Counted from the first letter of the stretch, positions 33,788 through 42,920 are shown. The stretch: 61,263 nt of DNA from Clostridia bacterium (GCA_017429265.1 JAFRPG010000016.1:1-61263), one strand, 5' to 3'. Numbers and translations are program-made. Notes: a model not told the origin generated them from the letters alone.

Positions 33788-34486
33788 TCAGAAGCCGTAG
33801 TGCTCCTTCAGCGCCTGGCGGATCGCCTCCCAGCCGCTGCCGGTGGGGACCAGCGGGGAGTAGAGATAGTTGAGCATCAGCCAGTCCGCCTCGGAGAGGG
33901 TGACGGTGCTCAGCGACTGGTTCTTCTTGTTGTGGTAGAGGATGCTGTCCGTATAGCGGCTGTGGGCCTTCGTCAGGCCGAGGGCACCGACGAGCATCTC
34001 CCGCATCATGTGGTTGCGGTTCTTCTGGCTCATCTTGTCCGTGGTCAGGCCGATCTCGCCCTTGGAGATGACGGCGGCGGAGTGGGTGACCGTGAAGCAG
34101 GCCTGGCTGCCCTTGGTATAGGAGGGGATCAGGTCGGGCAGCTCCCTGGCTTTGTTGTAGCGGATGATCAGGTTGGCCCCGTCCTCGGAAGTGACGCGGG
34201 TGACGGACGGAAGGCCCGGAACGCGCAGCTGGAGCTCAAGGATGAACTTGTCCAGCTCCTGCAGGTCCTTTTTGCCGGGCTTGCCGGCGGCAAAGATGCG
34301 GATCGCGCCCTCCCAGCGGATGATGTTGTCCCGGGCGCTCTCCCCGCTGCCGAAGGCACAGTCATGAAAGAGCTCCAGGGCCTTCGCGCGGGCGTCCCGG
34401 ATGTCGGAGGGGCTGAACTTTTCGCCGATGGCGACGGCGGGCAGGAGCAGGACCAGGGTCAGCAGGATGGCAAGGATGCGCTTCAT
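33788..34486 (-). CDS. Secreted protein resembling DUF2927
   Basis: 232 residues. A signal peptide (MKRILAILLTLVLLLPAVAIG) is followed by a single domain. MMREMLVGALGLTKAHSRYTDSILYH and LSEADWLMLNYLYSPLVPTGSGW resemble the DUF2927 pattern (E..QALGL.nD...DSi.y... D...l.lLY.p...G), though without a zinc-binding HExxH. Function unknown. It lies between pgcA and polC, one of three small exported proteins interleaved with cytosolic enzymes on this strand. Confidence 0.7.
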   Translation of the reverse strand: MKRILAILLTLVLLLPAVAIGEKFSPSDIRDARAKALELFHDCAFGSGESARDNIIRWEGAIRIFAAGKPGKKDLQELDKFILELQLRVPGLPSVTRVTSEDGANLIIRYNKARELPDLIPSYTKGSQACFTVTHSAAVISKGEIGLTTDKMSQKNRNHMMREMLVGALGLTKAHSRYTDSILYHNKKNQSLSTVTLSEADWLMLNYLYSPLVPTGSGWEAIRQALKEHYGF

Positions 34487-34525
34487 GACGGGTCTCTCCT
34501 TTCGTTGCTCCGGCGGCGGGTTCTT

Positions 34526-36208
34526 TTATCGCATCCGCGCCGCCAGGTCTTCCGCGATCTTCTTTTCGACGGCCTCCGCGTCCGCGCGGGTCGGGGCGGA
34601 GACGGAGATGTAGGTCTTGAGCTTGGGCTCGGTGCCCGAGGGGCGCACGACGACGGAACAGCTGCCCGCGAGGCGGTACTTGAGCACGTCGGACTTCGGC
34701 AGGCCGTTGAGGCCGACGCTGTAGTCCTGCACGTCCTCCACCGCGCGGCCGCCGATGGACGCGCAGTCCGCGCGGAAGGCCGCCATCAGGCCCTGCATCT
34801 TCCGCATGCCCGCGCTGCCCTCAAACTCGAAGGAGTGCAGGGTGTTCAGGCAGTAGCCGTACTCGGCGTAGAGCTCGCCCAGGCGCTGCAGGAGGCTCAC
34901 GCCCCGCGTACGGTACCAGGCGAACATCTCGCAGATCAGGAAGGCCGCGTTCACGGCGTCCTTGTCGCGGACATAGGTGCCGGAGAGGTAGCCGTAGCTC
35001 TCCTCGAATCCGAAGATATAACGGTCCGCCTCGCCCTTCTGTTCCAGGAAACCGATCTGCTCGCCGATAAATTTGAAGCCGGTGAGGACGTTGACCGTCT
35101 CCACGCCGTACTTCGCGGCGATGCGCTCGGCCATGTCGATCGTCACGATCGTCTTGACCATGACGGGGCGCTCGGGCATCGTGCCGTTGGCGGTGCGGCG
35201 GGCGCAGATCCAGTCCAGGAGGAGCATGCCGGTCTCGTTGCCGGAGAGGAGGACGAAGTCGCCCTCCGCGTTCCTTACGGCAATGCCGCAGCGGTCGCAG
35301 TCGGGGTCGGTGGCGAGGAGGAGGTCGGCGTTCCCGCGCGCGGCGTACTCCATGCCCAGGGCCATGGCCTCGCGGATCTCGGGGTTGGGATAGGGGCAGG
35401 TGGGGAAGTTCCCGTCCGGCTGCTCCTGCTCCCGGACCACGGTGACGTTGGTGAAGCCGCTCTCCCGCAGGGCGCGGAGGACGGGCTTCAGGCCGGTGCC
35501 GTTGAGGGGGGAGTAGACGATGGCCACGCCGCGGTCGATCTCCTCGCCGGGGGCGAGCATGGACTGCTTCTTCACTTCTTCGGTGAAGGCGGTGTACACG
35601 TCCCCGCCGATGTAGCGGATCTTCCCGGCGGCGAGCAGGGCGTCGAAGTCCCCGCGCTTCACGTCGGCGAAGATGTCGAGCTTTTCGATCTCCGCGAGGA
35701 TGACCTCCGCCGCCTCGGTCGTGATCTGGCAGCCGTCGGGGCCGTAGACCTTGTAGCCGTTGTATTTGGCGGGGTTGTGCGAGGCGGTGACCATGACGCC
35801 CGCCGCGCAGCCGAGGGCCCGGACCGCGTAGCTCAGGCAGGGGGTCGGCATCAGCTCGGGGTAGATGTGGACCTCGATCCCGTTCTCCGCGAAGACCGCG
35901 GCGGCCTCTTTGCTGAACAGGTCGGACTTGATCCGGCTGTCATAGCTGACGGCGATCTTCCGCTTTTCGGGCGGGAAGGCCGCGTTCACATAGTTGGCCA
36001 GGCCCTGGGAGGCCTTCGCCACCGTGTGGACGTTCATGCGGTTGGTGCCCGCGCCGATGACGCCACGCAGGCCGCCGGTGCCGAAGGCGAGGTCGCGGTA
36101 AAAGGCGTCCTCGATGGCGGCGGGGTCCTGTTCGACGGCGCGGAGCGCTTCGACGATGTCGGGGTCGGCTTTGTCCAGCCAGCGGCGGTATTCGGTGATC
36201 GGGTCCAT
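34526..36208 (-). CDS. pgcA: Alpha-D-phosphohexomutase (PgcA-type phosphoglucomutase/phosphomannomutase)
   Basis: 560 residues. It interconverts hexose 1- and 6-phosphates. The phosphoserine is Ser143 in TASHNPAKYNGYK; the metal loop is DPDCDR (about 300), the sugar loop GFEESYGYLSG and the phosphate-binding RPSGTEPKLKTY follow in order. The close link to mannosylglucose phosphorylase suggests that it also handles mannose-1-phosphate (inference). AAGGAGG lies 9 bases before the ATG. Confidence 0.93.
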   Translation of the reverse strand: MDPITEYRRWLDKADPDIVEALRAVEQDPAAIEDAFYRDLAFGTGGLRGVIGAGTNRMNVHTVAKASQGLANYVNAAFPPEKRKIAVSYDSRIKSDLFSKEAAAVFAENGIEVHIYPELMPTPCLSYAVRALGCAAGVMVTASHNPAKYNGYKVYGPDGCQITTEAAEVILAEIEKLDIFADVKRGDFDALLAAGKIRYIGGDVYTAFTEEVKKQSMLAPGEEIDRGVAIVYSPLNGTGLKPVLRALRESGFTNVTVVREQEQPDGNFPTCPYPNPEIREAMALGMEYAARGNADLLLATDPDCDRCGIAVRNAEGDFVLLSGNETGMLLLDWICARRTANGTMPERPVMVKTIVTIDMAERIAAKYGVETVNVLTGFKFIGEQIGFLEQKGEADRYIFGFEESYGYLSGTYVRDKDAVNAAFLICEMFAWYRTRGVSLLQRLGELYAEYGYCLNTLHSFEFEGSAGMRKMQGLMAAFRADCASIGGRAVEDVQDYSVGLNGLPKSDVLKYRLAGSCSVVVRPSGTEPKLKTYISVSAPTRADAEAVEKKIAEDLAARMR

Positions 36209-36263
36209 GGACGGTTTCCTCCTTAGCTCTGTGCGATGGGGCGGTGTGTGGGAAAAGGGATGC

Positions 36264-37064
36264 TTACGGGTCGAGGCCGAACAGCTCCAGCAGGCCTTCC
36301 TCGACCTGCTTCGTGAGGTCAGGCGCGTCGCCGGAGATATCCGCGGCGCCGCTGTCCGGGTCGTCGTTCAGCCAGGAGGGGAGGGTCTTGACCTCCTCTG
36401 TCCGCATGGGCGACTCGTCGGTCTTGTCGATGGTCGAGAGGCCGTCGGTGCTCAGGAGCGCATCCTCGATGATCAGGTAGAAGTCGAGCATGAAGTTCTC
36501 CGAGAGCTGCACGGTCAGGTCCTCGTCGCCGTGGAGGACGGCCGTGATCCGGACGGTGCTGAGCTCCCGGGTGTCCGCCGAGCGGTCGGTGATCTTCTCC
36601 AGCGCGCCCAGGAAGGGCAGGCTGTTCCGGCCGAAGACGATGGGCAGCTCCTCGACACAGCCCTTCTCATCGTCGGTGCGGATCGCCGAGGCCTTCAGGT
36701 CCGAGAAGGTGTAGTCCGTGCCCTCCACGCGGAAGGTGACGCTGTCGATGTTGAGGAAGGCGTCGGCACAGTAGGTGACCCAGAGCCGCGGATAGCAGAC
36801 GGGATCGCCGTCACCCACGGCGTAGAGCAGGTCAAAGCGCGTGTAGCTGTACCGCTTCTCGCTCTCGTGCGCGTGCTCGAAGGACAGATTCGCAAAGGTC
36901 AGCTGCGTCTCGACAAAGGTGTAGACGACGCCGTCCTCCTCTTCGGTCTCCACCGAGAAGACGTCGTCCTTGCCGTCGAAATAGGACAGGTCAAAGTCCG
37001 CCAGGGCCTGGGCACAGGTGAGGATCAGCGCCAGGGCGAGCAGGATCGCAGGCACGCGCTTCAT
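36264..37064 (-). CDS. Secreted protein of unknown function
   Basis: 266 residues. Signal peptide MKRVPAILLALALILTCAQA, then an acidic, beta-rich domain (FDLSYFDGKDDVFSVETEEEDGVVYTF...) and a 45-residue acidic tail. The TFVETQLTFANLSF stretch and later DLTVQLSENFMLDFYLIIEDALL look like paired beta sheets. No family recognised. AAAGGAAG precedes the ATG. It lies 21 bases after the GH130 gene and is likely in the same transcript. Confidence 0.72.
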   Translation of the reverse strand: MKRVPAILLALALILTCAQALADFDLSYFDGKDDVFSVETEEEDGVVYTFVETQLTFANLSFEHAHESEKRYSYTRFDLLYAVGDGDPVCYPRLWVTYCADAFLNIDSVTFRVEGTDYTFSDLKASAIRTDDEKGCVEELPIVFGRNSLPFLGALEKITDRSADTRELSTVRITAVLHGDEDLTVQLSENFMLDFYLIIEDALLSTDGLSTIDKTDESPMRTEEVKTLPSWLNDDPDSGAADISGDAPDLTKQVEEGLLELFGLDP

Positions 37065-37085
37065 GATCGGTCTTCCTTTCTTGCT

Positions 37086-38252
37086 TTACCTGTTGAGGAA
37101 CTGCAGGTTCTTCCGGATGAAGCCGATCCGCTGCTTGACGCAGTCGACCGAGCGGAGGGGATCCTCCGGGGTGTTGAACACGTAGTCGACGAGGCGGTCC
37201 ATGTCCGTGGCGGCGACGTGCAGGCGGGTGTCGGAGGAGGCGTAGTAGATGTACACGCTGCCGTCCCGGTCGACGATCGCGCCGTTGGTGAAGACCACGT
37301 TGCCCACGTCGCCGATGCGCTCGGAGCCGTAGGGCGCGATCAGGAAGCCGCCCGGCTGGGCGATGACGCGGGCCGGGTCGTCCAGGGCCGTGGCGAAGGC
37401 GTACACGACGTAGCGCAGGCCCGCCGCGGTGTTGCGCACGCCGTGGGCGATGTGGATCCAGCCGCGGTCGGTTTTGATCGGCACCGCGCCGGCCCCGTTC
37501 TTGACCTCGGTGATCGTGTGGTAGCGGCGCAGGCTCGTCATGCGCTCCTCGTCGATGACGGCGTTCGTGATGTCGTCACACAGGCCGAAGCCGATCCCGC
37601 CGCCGGACCCGGTGTCGATGAAGTCGTCCATCGGCCGGGTGTAGAAGGCGTACTTCCCGTCCACGAACTCGGGCAGGAGGCAGACGTTGCGCTGCTGGGG
37701 CGAGTGGAGGGTCTTCAGGTTCGGGAGGCGCTCCCAGGTTTTGAGGTCCTTCGTGCGCACAATGCCCGCCGCGGCCACGGCGGCGGAGAGATCGGGATTG
37801 CTCCTGTCCTTGCTCTCGGAGCAGAACACGCCGTAGATCCAGCCGTCCTCGTGCCGGGTGACGCGCATGTCGTAGACGTTGGTCTCCTCCGGGCAGGTGT
37901 CGGGGAGGAGAACGGGCTCATCCCAGAAGCGGAAGCCCTCGGTGGGCGCGTCGGACTGCGCCACGGCGAAGAAGGACTTCCGGTCGCTGCCCTCGACCCG
38001 GGCCACGAGGGTGTACTTCCCGTCGAGCAGCAGGGCGCCGGAGTTGAACACGGCGTTGACCCCGAGGCGCTGCATCATGTACGGGTTGGTCTTGGGGTTC
38101 GGGTCGTAGATCCAGAAGGGCGGGATGTGCTCCCGGGTCAGCACGGGATTGACGAAGCGGTCAAAGATCCCGTTGTAGCGGCCCTCATGGATCATGTTGG
38201 GGGTGTGGATCAGGGCTTCGTACCGGGACTCGATCTCCTGATAGGTGCGCAT
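37086..38252 (-). CDS. 4-O-beta-D-mannosyl-D-glucose phosphorylase (GH130)
   Basis: 388 residues, no signal, so cytosolic. Phosphorolysis of mannosyl-glucose gives mannose-1-phosphate and glucose. Five-bladed propeller motifs: [44 protein letters not shown], and the catalytic aspartate in [19 protein letters not shown] (Asp128); later [13 protein letters not shown] and [13 protein letters not shown] bind phosphate and sugar. These fit GH130 subfamily 1. The ATG at 38252 has AAGGAGG 8 bases upstream. Beside cellobiose 2-epimerase it forms the known mannobiose pathway. Confidence 0.93.
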   Translation of the reverse strand: MRTYQEIESRYEALIHTPNMIHEGRYNGIFDRFVNPVLTREHIPPFWIYDPNPKTNPYMMQRLGVNAVFNSGALLLDGKYTLVARVEGSDRKSFFAVAQSDAPTEGFRFWDEPVLLPDTCPEETNVYDMRVTRHEDGWIYGVFCSESKDRSNPDLSAAVAAAGIVRTKDLKTWERLPNLKTLHSPQQRNVCLLPEFVDGKYAFYTRPMDDFIDTGSGGGIGFGLCDDITNAVIDEERMTSLRRYHTITEVKNGAGAVPIKTDRGWIHIAHGVRNTAAGLRYVVYAFATALDDPARVIAQPGGFLIAPYGSERIGDVGNVVFTNGAIVDRDGSVYIYYASSDTRLHVAATDMDRLVDYVFNTPEDPLRSVDCVKQRIGFIRKNLQFLNR

Positions 38253-38300
38253 GGGGATGGCCTCCTTCACAAGATGGTTGCGCGGTGTGCGCGTTTTCTT

Positions 38301-38861
38301 TCAGTAGTAGAGGTCCTGCGTCCAGGTCACGCCGTCCAGCAGCGTCTGCAGGCGGTTCCGGGCCTGCGCGGCGTCCGGGGCCTCGGCGGAGAAGATCCAG
38401 TATCCCCACACGCTGCCCGCCAGCGCGTCCGAGCGGAAGCAGGTCTCGCCCCCGACGGTGAGGGCGTAGGTGACGCAGAGCATCAGCCGGCCGTCCGCGG
38501 TGATCAGGCCGGCGTCCGCCAGTTCGCATGCGGCGTCCTCGAAGCCGCGGGAGCCGAAGTCCCTTTCCGTGAACTGGGTATGCCAGTCGGCCCAGAAGGG
38601 GACGGCGGCCTCCGTCATGCCGTCGGTGAGCAGGGGTTCGGCCCGCCAGCGGACCTGCAGGACGGGGCCCGCCTCTTCGTCGCCGGCCGGTGTGCCGGTG
38701 AGCACGACGGCGTTGTGGACGAGGGGCGCGGTCTGCCAGACGTAGGCCGGGTCGGGCCGGACGTCGAACGCGTCCAGGATCAGGACATCCTCGGCCGCGG
38801 CGGTCAGGATCGCGGCGGCCGTCAGGCACAGGGTCATCAGCAGGGCAAAAAGACGTTTCAC
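38301..38861 (-). CDS. Small secreted protein of unknown function
   Basis: 186 residues from GTG (38861), chosen because GGAGGTGAT sits 8 bases upstream and the product then begins MKRLFALLMTLCLTAAAIL like other exported proteins here; a GTG three codons earlier overlaps the ribosome site. Signal peptide 1-23, then DVLILDAFDVRPDPAYVWQTAP and a domain with three or four cysteines (ACELADAGL, LMLCVTYAL, ETCFRSDAL). No family recognised. Placed between the epimerase and the phosphorylase genes. Confidence 0.72.
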   Translation of the reverse strand: MKRLFALLMTLCLTAAAILTAAAEDVLILDAFDVRPDPAYVWQTAPLVHNAVVLTGTPAGDEEAGPVLQVRWRAEPLLTDGMTEAAVPFWADWHTQFTERDFGSRGFEDAACELADAGLITADGRLMLCVTYALTVGGETCFRSDALAGSVWGYWIFSAEAPDAAQARNRLQTLLDGVTWTQDLYY

Positions 38862-38976
38862 GGGGATCACCTCCGGACAATACTATCTATCATCAGGACC
38901 CCGGTCGCCCGGGAATCTCGTTGCTCCGTCCTTTGGCGCTTTCTCTCTGCGCGTTCCCGTCCTCCCGCCGTTCCGC

Positions 38977-40137
38977 TCAGCCCAGGCGCTTCAGCACCTC
39001 AAAGCACATGCGGCCGTTGTGGTAGGGGCACTTCCAGGGCTCGACGACGGGCTTGCCGGTGGGCGTGCCGTCCTCGCGCAGGCTCCAGAACCACTCGCCG
39101 CAGCGGCGGTCGATGACGTGATCGCGGATGTAGGCCCACTGGCTCTCCGCGGCCTTTTTGAACCGCTCCTCCCCGGTGCGCTCATACGCGTTGAGGAAGC
39201 CGAGCAGGGCCTCGGCCTGCACCCACCAGACGCGGGTGGTGTCGACCTTCCCGCGCTCCATCTCGGCGGAGAAACCGTTGCCGTCGGTCCAGGCCAGCTT
39301 CAGCGTCTCGTCGGCCATGGCCAGGAGCATCGGGCGGATCCGGGCGGTGAGGGCCTCGTCGCCTACGACGTCCAGGGTGTGATCCGCCAGCCAGGCGGTC
39401 TCGATGTCGTGGCCGAAGGAGTGCAGGTCGATCAGCGTGTGCCAGTCCGCGTCGAAGAAGACCTCCTGCCGCCGCTTTTCGGGGTTCCAGATCTTTGTCT
39501 CCAGGGTGTCCATGATCTGCAGGAGCAGTGCGCGGACCCGTTCGTCGCCGCTCGCCTCGTACAGGCCGGTGTAGCCCTCCATCACGTGGAGGAGGGTGTT
39601 CATCGTGCGCGAGGCCATGACGCCGTTCTCGGAGAGCTTCTCGTTGCTCATGGGCTGCCAGTCGGCGGTCTGGGCCTCGAGGTATCCGCCCGCGTCGCGG
39701 CAGTGCTTTTCGATCACGCCGCACAGGGCCATGGCCTTTTCGAGCGGGGCCTTTTTGCCGCTGGCCCTGCTGTAGGCCGAGAGAGCGTAGATCGCGAAGG
39801 CCTGGTTGTAGGTGTGCTTCGTGCTGTCGAAGACCGTGCCGTCCCCGTTCATCGACCAGTACACGCCGCCGTTCTCCGGGTCGATCATGGCGAGCAGTTC
39901 CTCGTAGGCGTGGTCGGCCTCGCACAGGCAGCTCTCGTCGCCCAGGGTCAGGTACGCGTTGGAGAAGAACCAGAGGATGCGGCTGTTGAGGATGCAGCCG
40001 CGCTCGGCGTCGGGGTCCCGCCGGAGGTCATACCCGACATAGCCGATGTAGCCGCCGCGCGCGTCGTCGCGCAGACTCTTCCAGAAGGGGATCAGGTCGT
40101 CGGTCAGATGGGCGCGGATTTCCGAAAGCATGGTCAT
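38977..40137 (-). CDS. Cellobiose 2-epimerase (AGE superfamily)
   Basis: 386 residues, an (alpha/alpha)6 barrel. It epimerises the reducing-end sugar: cellobiose to glucosylmannose, mannobiose to mannosylglucose. CE-type motifs: GCILNSRILWFFSNAY, NQAFAIYALSAY, SENGVMASRTMNTLLHVMEGYTGLYEAS, DWHTLIDLHSFGHDIETAWL and CGEWFWSLREDGTPT, with the conserved histidines. The ATG at 40137 has GGAGG 8 bases upstream. With the GH130 phosphorylase downstream it makes a mannobiose-to-Man-1-P route. Confidence 0.93.
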   Translation of the reverse strand: MTMLSEIRAHLTDDLIPFWKSLRDDARGGYIGYVGYDLRRDPDAERGCILNSRILWFFSNAYLTLGDESCLCEADHAYEELLAMIDPENGGVYWSMNGDGTVFDSTKHTYNQAFAIYALSAYSRASGKKAPLEKAMALCGVIEKHCRDAGGYLEAQTADWQPMSNEKLSENGVMASRTMNTLLHVMEGYTGLYEASGDERVRALLLQIMDTLETKIWNPEKRRQEVFFDADWHTLIDLHSFGHDIETAWLADHTLDVVGDEALTARIRPMLLAMADETLKLAWTDGNGFSAEMERGKVDTTRVWWVQAEALLGFLNAYERTGEERFKKAAESQWAYIRDHVIDRRCGEWFWSLREDGTPTGKPVVEPWKCPYHNGRMCFEVLKRLG

Positions 40138-40163
40138 GTCTTTTTCCTCCGATCGGTCAGGGG

Positions 40164-41012
40164 TCACACGGGAAGTTGCGTCGCGTGAACGGTCCCCGGG
40201 TAGAACAGCAGCATGCAGCAGTAGAGCACGAGGGCCATGAACAGGATGGAGTCCATGCGGTCCATCATTCCGCCGTGGCCCGGGAAGATGGAGGAGAAGT
40301 CCTTGATCCCGCAGTGGCGCTTGACCAGGGAGGCGAAGAGGTCGCCGATCTGACCGGCCACGCCGCCGATGCCGCCCACCGCGACGCAGAAGCCCCAGGT
40401 GGGCAGATCGGTCGCGGGGGAGCTGACGAGGATGCCGGCGAAGAGGCGGATCAGGGCGGCTGCCAGCAGGGAGCCCGTCAGGCCCGCGAGGGCGCCCGCG
40501 ACGGTCTTGTTGGGGCTGACGGCGGGGCAGAGCTTGGGCCCGCCCACGGCGCTGCCGATGAAGTAGGCGAAGGTGTCGCCCAGGACCGGCACGGCGATCA
40601 GCATCAGGAGCATCACCCGCTGCACGGAGAGGGGCTCAAGCTGGGTCAGGGAGACGACGGCCAGGCCCGGCAGCACGACGGAGAACAGCGGCAGCAGGCT
40701 CATCGTGGCGTCCTCGAGCTTCGGCTCGGAGCGGAAGACGATGCCGGCGATGATGATCACCGCGGCCACGGTGAGGATCGGCAGCACGACCTGGTGGCCG
40801 AAGAGGACGGCGAGCGGGATGCTGACGCCCAGGGCCACCCAGGTGGGCTCGGCGATGGGGCGGTGTCCGGCGGCCTTCAGGGCCTTGATCTCCTCGTACA
40901 GGGCAAAGCAGACGCAGACCAGGGCGGCCACCGCGAAGGGGACCTGCCCGAAATAGATCATGGTCCCCGCCACTGCGGAGAGGACCGCGCCCGTGATGAT
41001 GCGTTGGAGCAT
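40164..41012 (-). CDS. cdsA: Phosphatidate cytidylyltransferase
   Basis: 282 residues, about eight membrane segments. It makes CDP-diacylglycerol. The signature region is recognisable: LGDTFAYFIGSAVGGPKLCPAVSPNKTVAGALAG and GQIGDLFASLVKRHCGIKDFSSIFPGHGGMMDRMDS. The ATG (41012) has AAGGAA 8 bases upstream; the frame continues further upstream through uppS without a site. It is the last gene of the frr-small gene-uppS-cdsA cluster, a common order in Bacillota, and ends 26 bases before the start of the epimerase gene. Confidence 0.95.
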   Translation of the reverse strand: MLQRIITGAVLSAVAGTMIYFGQVPFAVAALVCVCFALYEEIKALKAAGHRPIAEPTWVALGVSIPLAVLFGHQVVLPILTVAAVIIIAGIVFRSEPKLEDATMSLLPLFSVVLPGLAVVSLTQLEPLSVQRVMLLMLIAVPVLGDTFAYFIGSAVGGPKLCPAVSPNKTVAGALAGLTGSLLAAALIRLFAGILVSSPATDLPTWGFCVAVGGIGGVAGQIGDLFASLVKRHCGIKDFSSIFPGHGGMMDRMDSILFMALVLYCCMLLFYPGTVHATQLPV

Positions 41013-41037
41013 GAGTCTGATTCCTTTCGTGTACGGC

Positions 41038-41769
41038 TTATCGTCCGCCGAAGCGGCGGCTGCGGCGGGCAAACTCCTGCAGGGCCGCGTCGTAGTCCGC
41101 GACGGTGAAGTCCGGCCAGAGCTTTTCCGGGAAGATGAATTCCGCGTAGGCGCACTGCCAGAGCAGGAAGTTGGACAGGCGCATCTCGCCGCTGGTGCGG
41201 ATGAGCAGGTCCACGTCCGGCTGGCCCGCGGTGTAGAGCCTGGCGGCGAGGGCGTCCTCGTCGATGGCGTCGGGGTCAAGGTTTCCGGCGCGCGCGTCCT
41301 CCGCGAGGGAGCGCGCCGCCCGGACAAGCTCCGCCCGCCCGCCGTAGTTGATGGCGATGTTGAGCCGCAGGCCCGTGTTGGCGCCCGTGCGGCGCTCGGC
41401 CTCGATCAGGGTGTCCCGCTGCCTCTGCGGCAGGCGGTCCTTGTCGCCGAGGATCGTGATGCGCACGTGCTTTTCGTCCAGCTCATCGATCTCCGAGGCG
41501 AAGAAGTCGAGGATCAGCTGCATCAGCGCCGCGACCTCGTCGTCGGAGCGCCGCCAGTTCTCAGTGGAGAAGGCGTAGAGCGACAAGCTCCCGATCCCGA
41601 GGTCGTCGGTGTGGCGGATGATCTCGCGCAGGGTCTCCGTGCCGGTGCGGTGGCCGAAGGCGATGGCGAGCTTGTGCTTTTTGGCCCAGCGGCCGTTGCC
41701 GTCCATGATGATCCCCACATGGCGGGGCAGGACGGGAAAATCGGCGGCGGTCATTCCCTGGGTGGGCAT
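41038..41769 (-). CDS. uppS: Isoprenyl (undecaprenyl diphosphate) synthase
   Basis: 243 residues. It makes the C55 lipid carrier precursor for cell wall synthesis. IIMDGNGRWAKK holds the catalytic Asp23; AFGHRTGTETLREI, LYAFSTENWRRS and DLLIRTSGEMRLSNFLLWQCAYAEF are the family's conserved regions. GGGAGG lies 8 bases before the ATG. The 25-base gap to cdsA suggests one transcript. Confidence 0.97.
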   Translation of the reverse strand: MPTQGMTAADFPVLPRHVGIIMDGNGRWAKKHKLAIAFGHRTGTETLREIIRHTDDLGIGSLSLYAFSTENWRRSDDEVAALMQLILDFFASEIDELDEKHVRITILGDKDRLPQRQRDTLIEAERRTGANTGLRLNIAINYGGRAELVRAARSLAEDARAGNLDPDAIDEDALAARLYTAGQPDVDLLIRTSGEMRLSNFLLWQCAYAEFIFPEKLWPDFTVADYDAALQEFARRSRRFGGR

Positions 41770-41822
41770 GGGCGGGACCTCCCTTGGTGCGGATGGCTGT
41801 CTGAAGCGGGGAAAAGAGGCCA

Positions 41823-41975
41823 GTGCTTTGCACGGCCCGGGGGCTTTGCGGTCGCCCCCGGGACCCCTTCGCGGCGGCGTTTGGGGTCAGCCCGGCGGTA
41901 CCTCCGCAAAAGGGATTTCGGCCTGCGGGTCGGCCCGGGGGCTTTGCGATCGCCCCCGGGACCCCTTCGCGGCGG
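41823..41975. repeat. Two diverged hairpin-repeat units, 99-bp period
   Basis: CCCGGGGGC-N9-GCCCCCGGG occurs at 41836-41862 and 41935-41961, each followed by GACCCCTTCGCGGCGGC. GTGC/GCAC (41823-41832) precedes the first. The loops (tttgcggtc, tttgcgatc) are a variant of the family's tttccgatc, and the 99-base spacing equals that of the array at 6239-6700. They separate uppS from the small gene; the rest of 41770-42018 holds nothing else. Confidence 0.75.
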
Positions 41976-42018
41976 CATCCGATGAAAACAGCAGCCCCGG
42001 GGACGGGACTGCAGGCAC

Positions 42019-42237
42019 TTACCGGGGCGGCCGCTGCGGATCTCCGTCGAGGAAGCGGGCGCAGATCCAGGTGTCCGCGCGCACGCAAACCAGACGCGGG
42101 GTGCCCGCGTCCGGATCCCGGCGGGTGCCGCCCGGAGCCGTGAAGACGATCCGGGGCGCGGCTCCGCCGGACGCTGCCCACCGGCGGAGGGCTTCCTCCA
42201 GCGGCAGGCCCAGCAGCTCCTCCGGCTTTTCTGTCAT
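42019..42237 (-). CDS. Small protein of unknown function between frr and uppS
   Basis: 72 residues, starting MTEKPEELLGLPLEEALRRW. The ATG overlaps the frr stop (TGATG) and GGAGG lies 4 bases upstream, so it is translationally coupled. One alpha helix followed by beta strands (PRIVFTAPGG, TPRLVCVRADTWICARFLDG) is predicted by eye. No family recognised; a short coupled gene at this place is likely real. Confidence 0.7.
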   Translation of the reverse strand: MTEKPEELLGLPLEEALRRWAASGGAAPRIVFTAPGGTRRDPDAGTPRLVCVRADTWICARFLDGDPQRPPR

Positions 42238-42797
42238 CAGACCTCCATGATCTCCTTTTCCTTGGCGGCGCACACGGCGTCGACGTCCTTGATCGCCTTG
42301 TCGGTGATCTTCTGGGCGTCCTCCTCGGCCTTGCGCTGGTCGTCCTCGGTGATCTCGCTGGACTTCTTGAGCTTCTTGATCTGCTCGATGGCGTCGCGGC
42401 GGATGTTGCGCACGGCGACCTTGGCCTCCTCGGCGTCCTTGCGGGCCTGCTTGACCAGGTCCTTGCGGCGCTCCTCGCTCGGGGCGGGGAAGACGAGGCG
42501 GATTACCTTGCCGTCATCGGTCGGGTTGATGCCCAGGTCGCTGGCCTGGATGGCCTTCTCGATGGGCTTGAGAAGGGAGGCGTCCCAGGGGCTGATGACC
42601 AGCAGCCGGGGCTCGGGGCTCGACACGCCGCCCACCTGGGTGATCGGGGTCGGGCTGCCGTAGTAGTCCACCGTGATGCGGTCGAGGACCTGCGGATTGG
42701 CGCGGCCCGCGCGCAGGGCCATCATGTCCCTCTCATAGCTGGCCACCGACTTGGCCATCTTGTCCTTCGCGGTGTCCATAATTTCTTTCACGCTCAT
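42237..42797 (-). CDS. frr: Ribosome recycling factor
   Basis: 186 residues, the usual size. It dissociates post-termination ribosomes with EF-G. The three-helix bundle begins MSVKEIMDTAKDKMAKSVASYERDMMALRAGRANP; NPQVLDRITVDYYGSPTPITQVGGVSSPEPRLLVISPWD is diagnostic. AAGGAGG precedes the ATG at 42797. pyrH is not upstream; the next gene is divergent. Confidence 0.97.
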   Translation of the reverse strand: MSVKEIMDTAKDKMAKSVASYERDMMALRAGRANPQVLDRITVDYYGSPTPITQVGGVSSPEPRLLVISPWDASLLKPIEKAIQASDLGINPTDDGKVIRLVFPAPSEERRKDLVKQARKDAEEAKVAVRNIRRDAIEQIKKLKKSSEITEDDQRKAEEDAQKITDKAIKDVDAVCAAKEKEIMEV

Positions 42798-42920
42798 GCG
42801 GTTCTCCTCCTTGCTCTTGTGCTTCATGGGGCGAAGCGTTTTCTGTATTGTACCTTTTTTCAGTGAATCTGACAAGAGTTTTTCCGGTTTTCTTACATTT
42901 CATTCCTGCGCCCGTTCCCC

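Noticed and set aside
30418..33873. Open frame of 1151 codons antisense to polC
   Set aside because: It mirrors the G/C third-position bias of polC; the translation is Val/Ala/Gly/His-rich with no domain, and polC is unmistakable on the other strand.
36114..39116. Open frame of 1000 codons spanning several minus-strand genes
   Set aside because: Same codon-bias artefact; it crosses gene boundaries of recognised enzymes and has no ribosome site.
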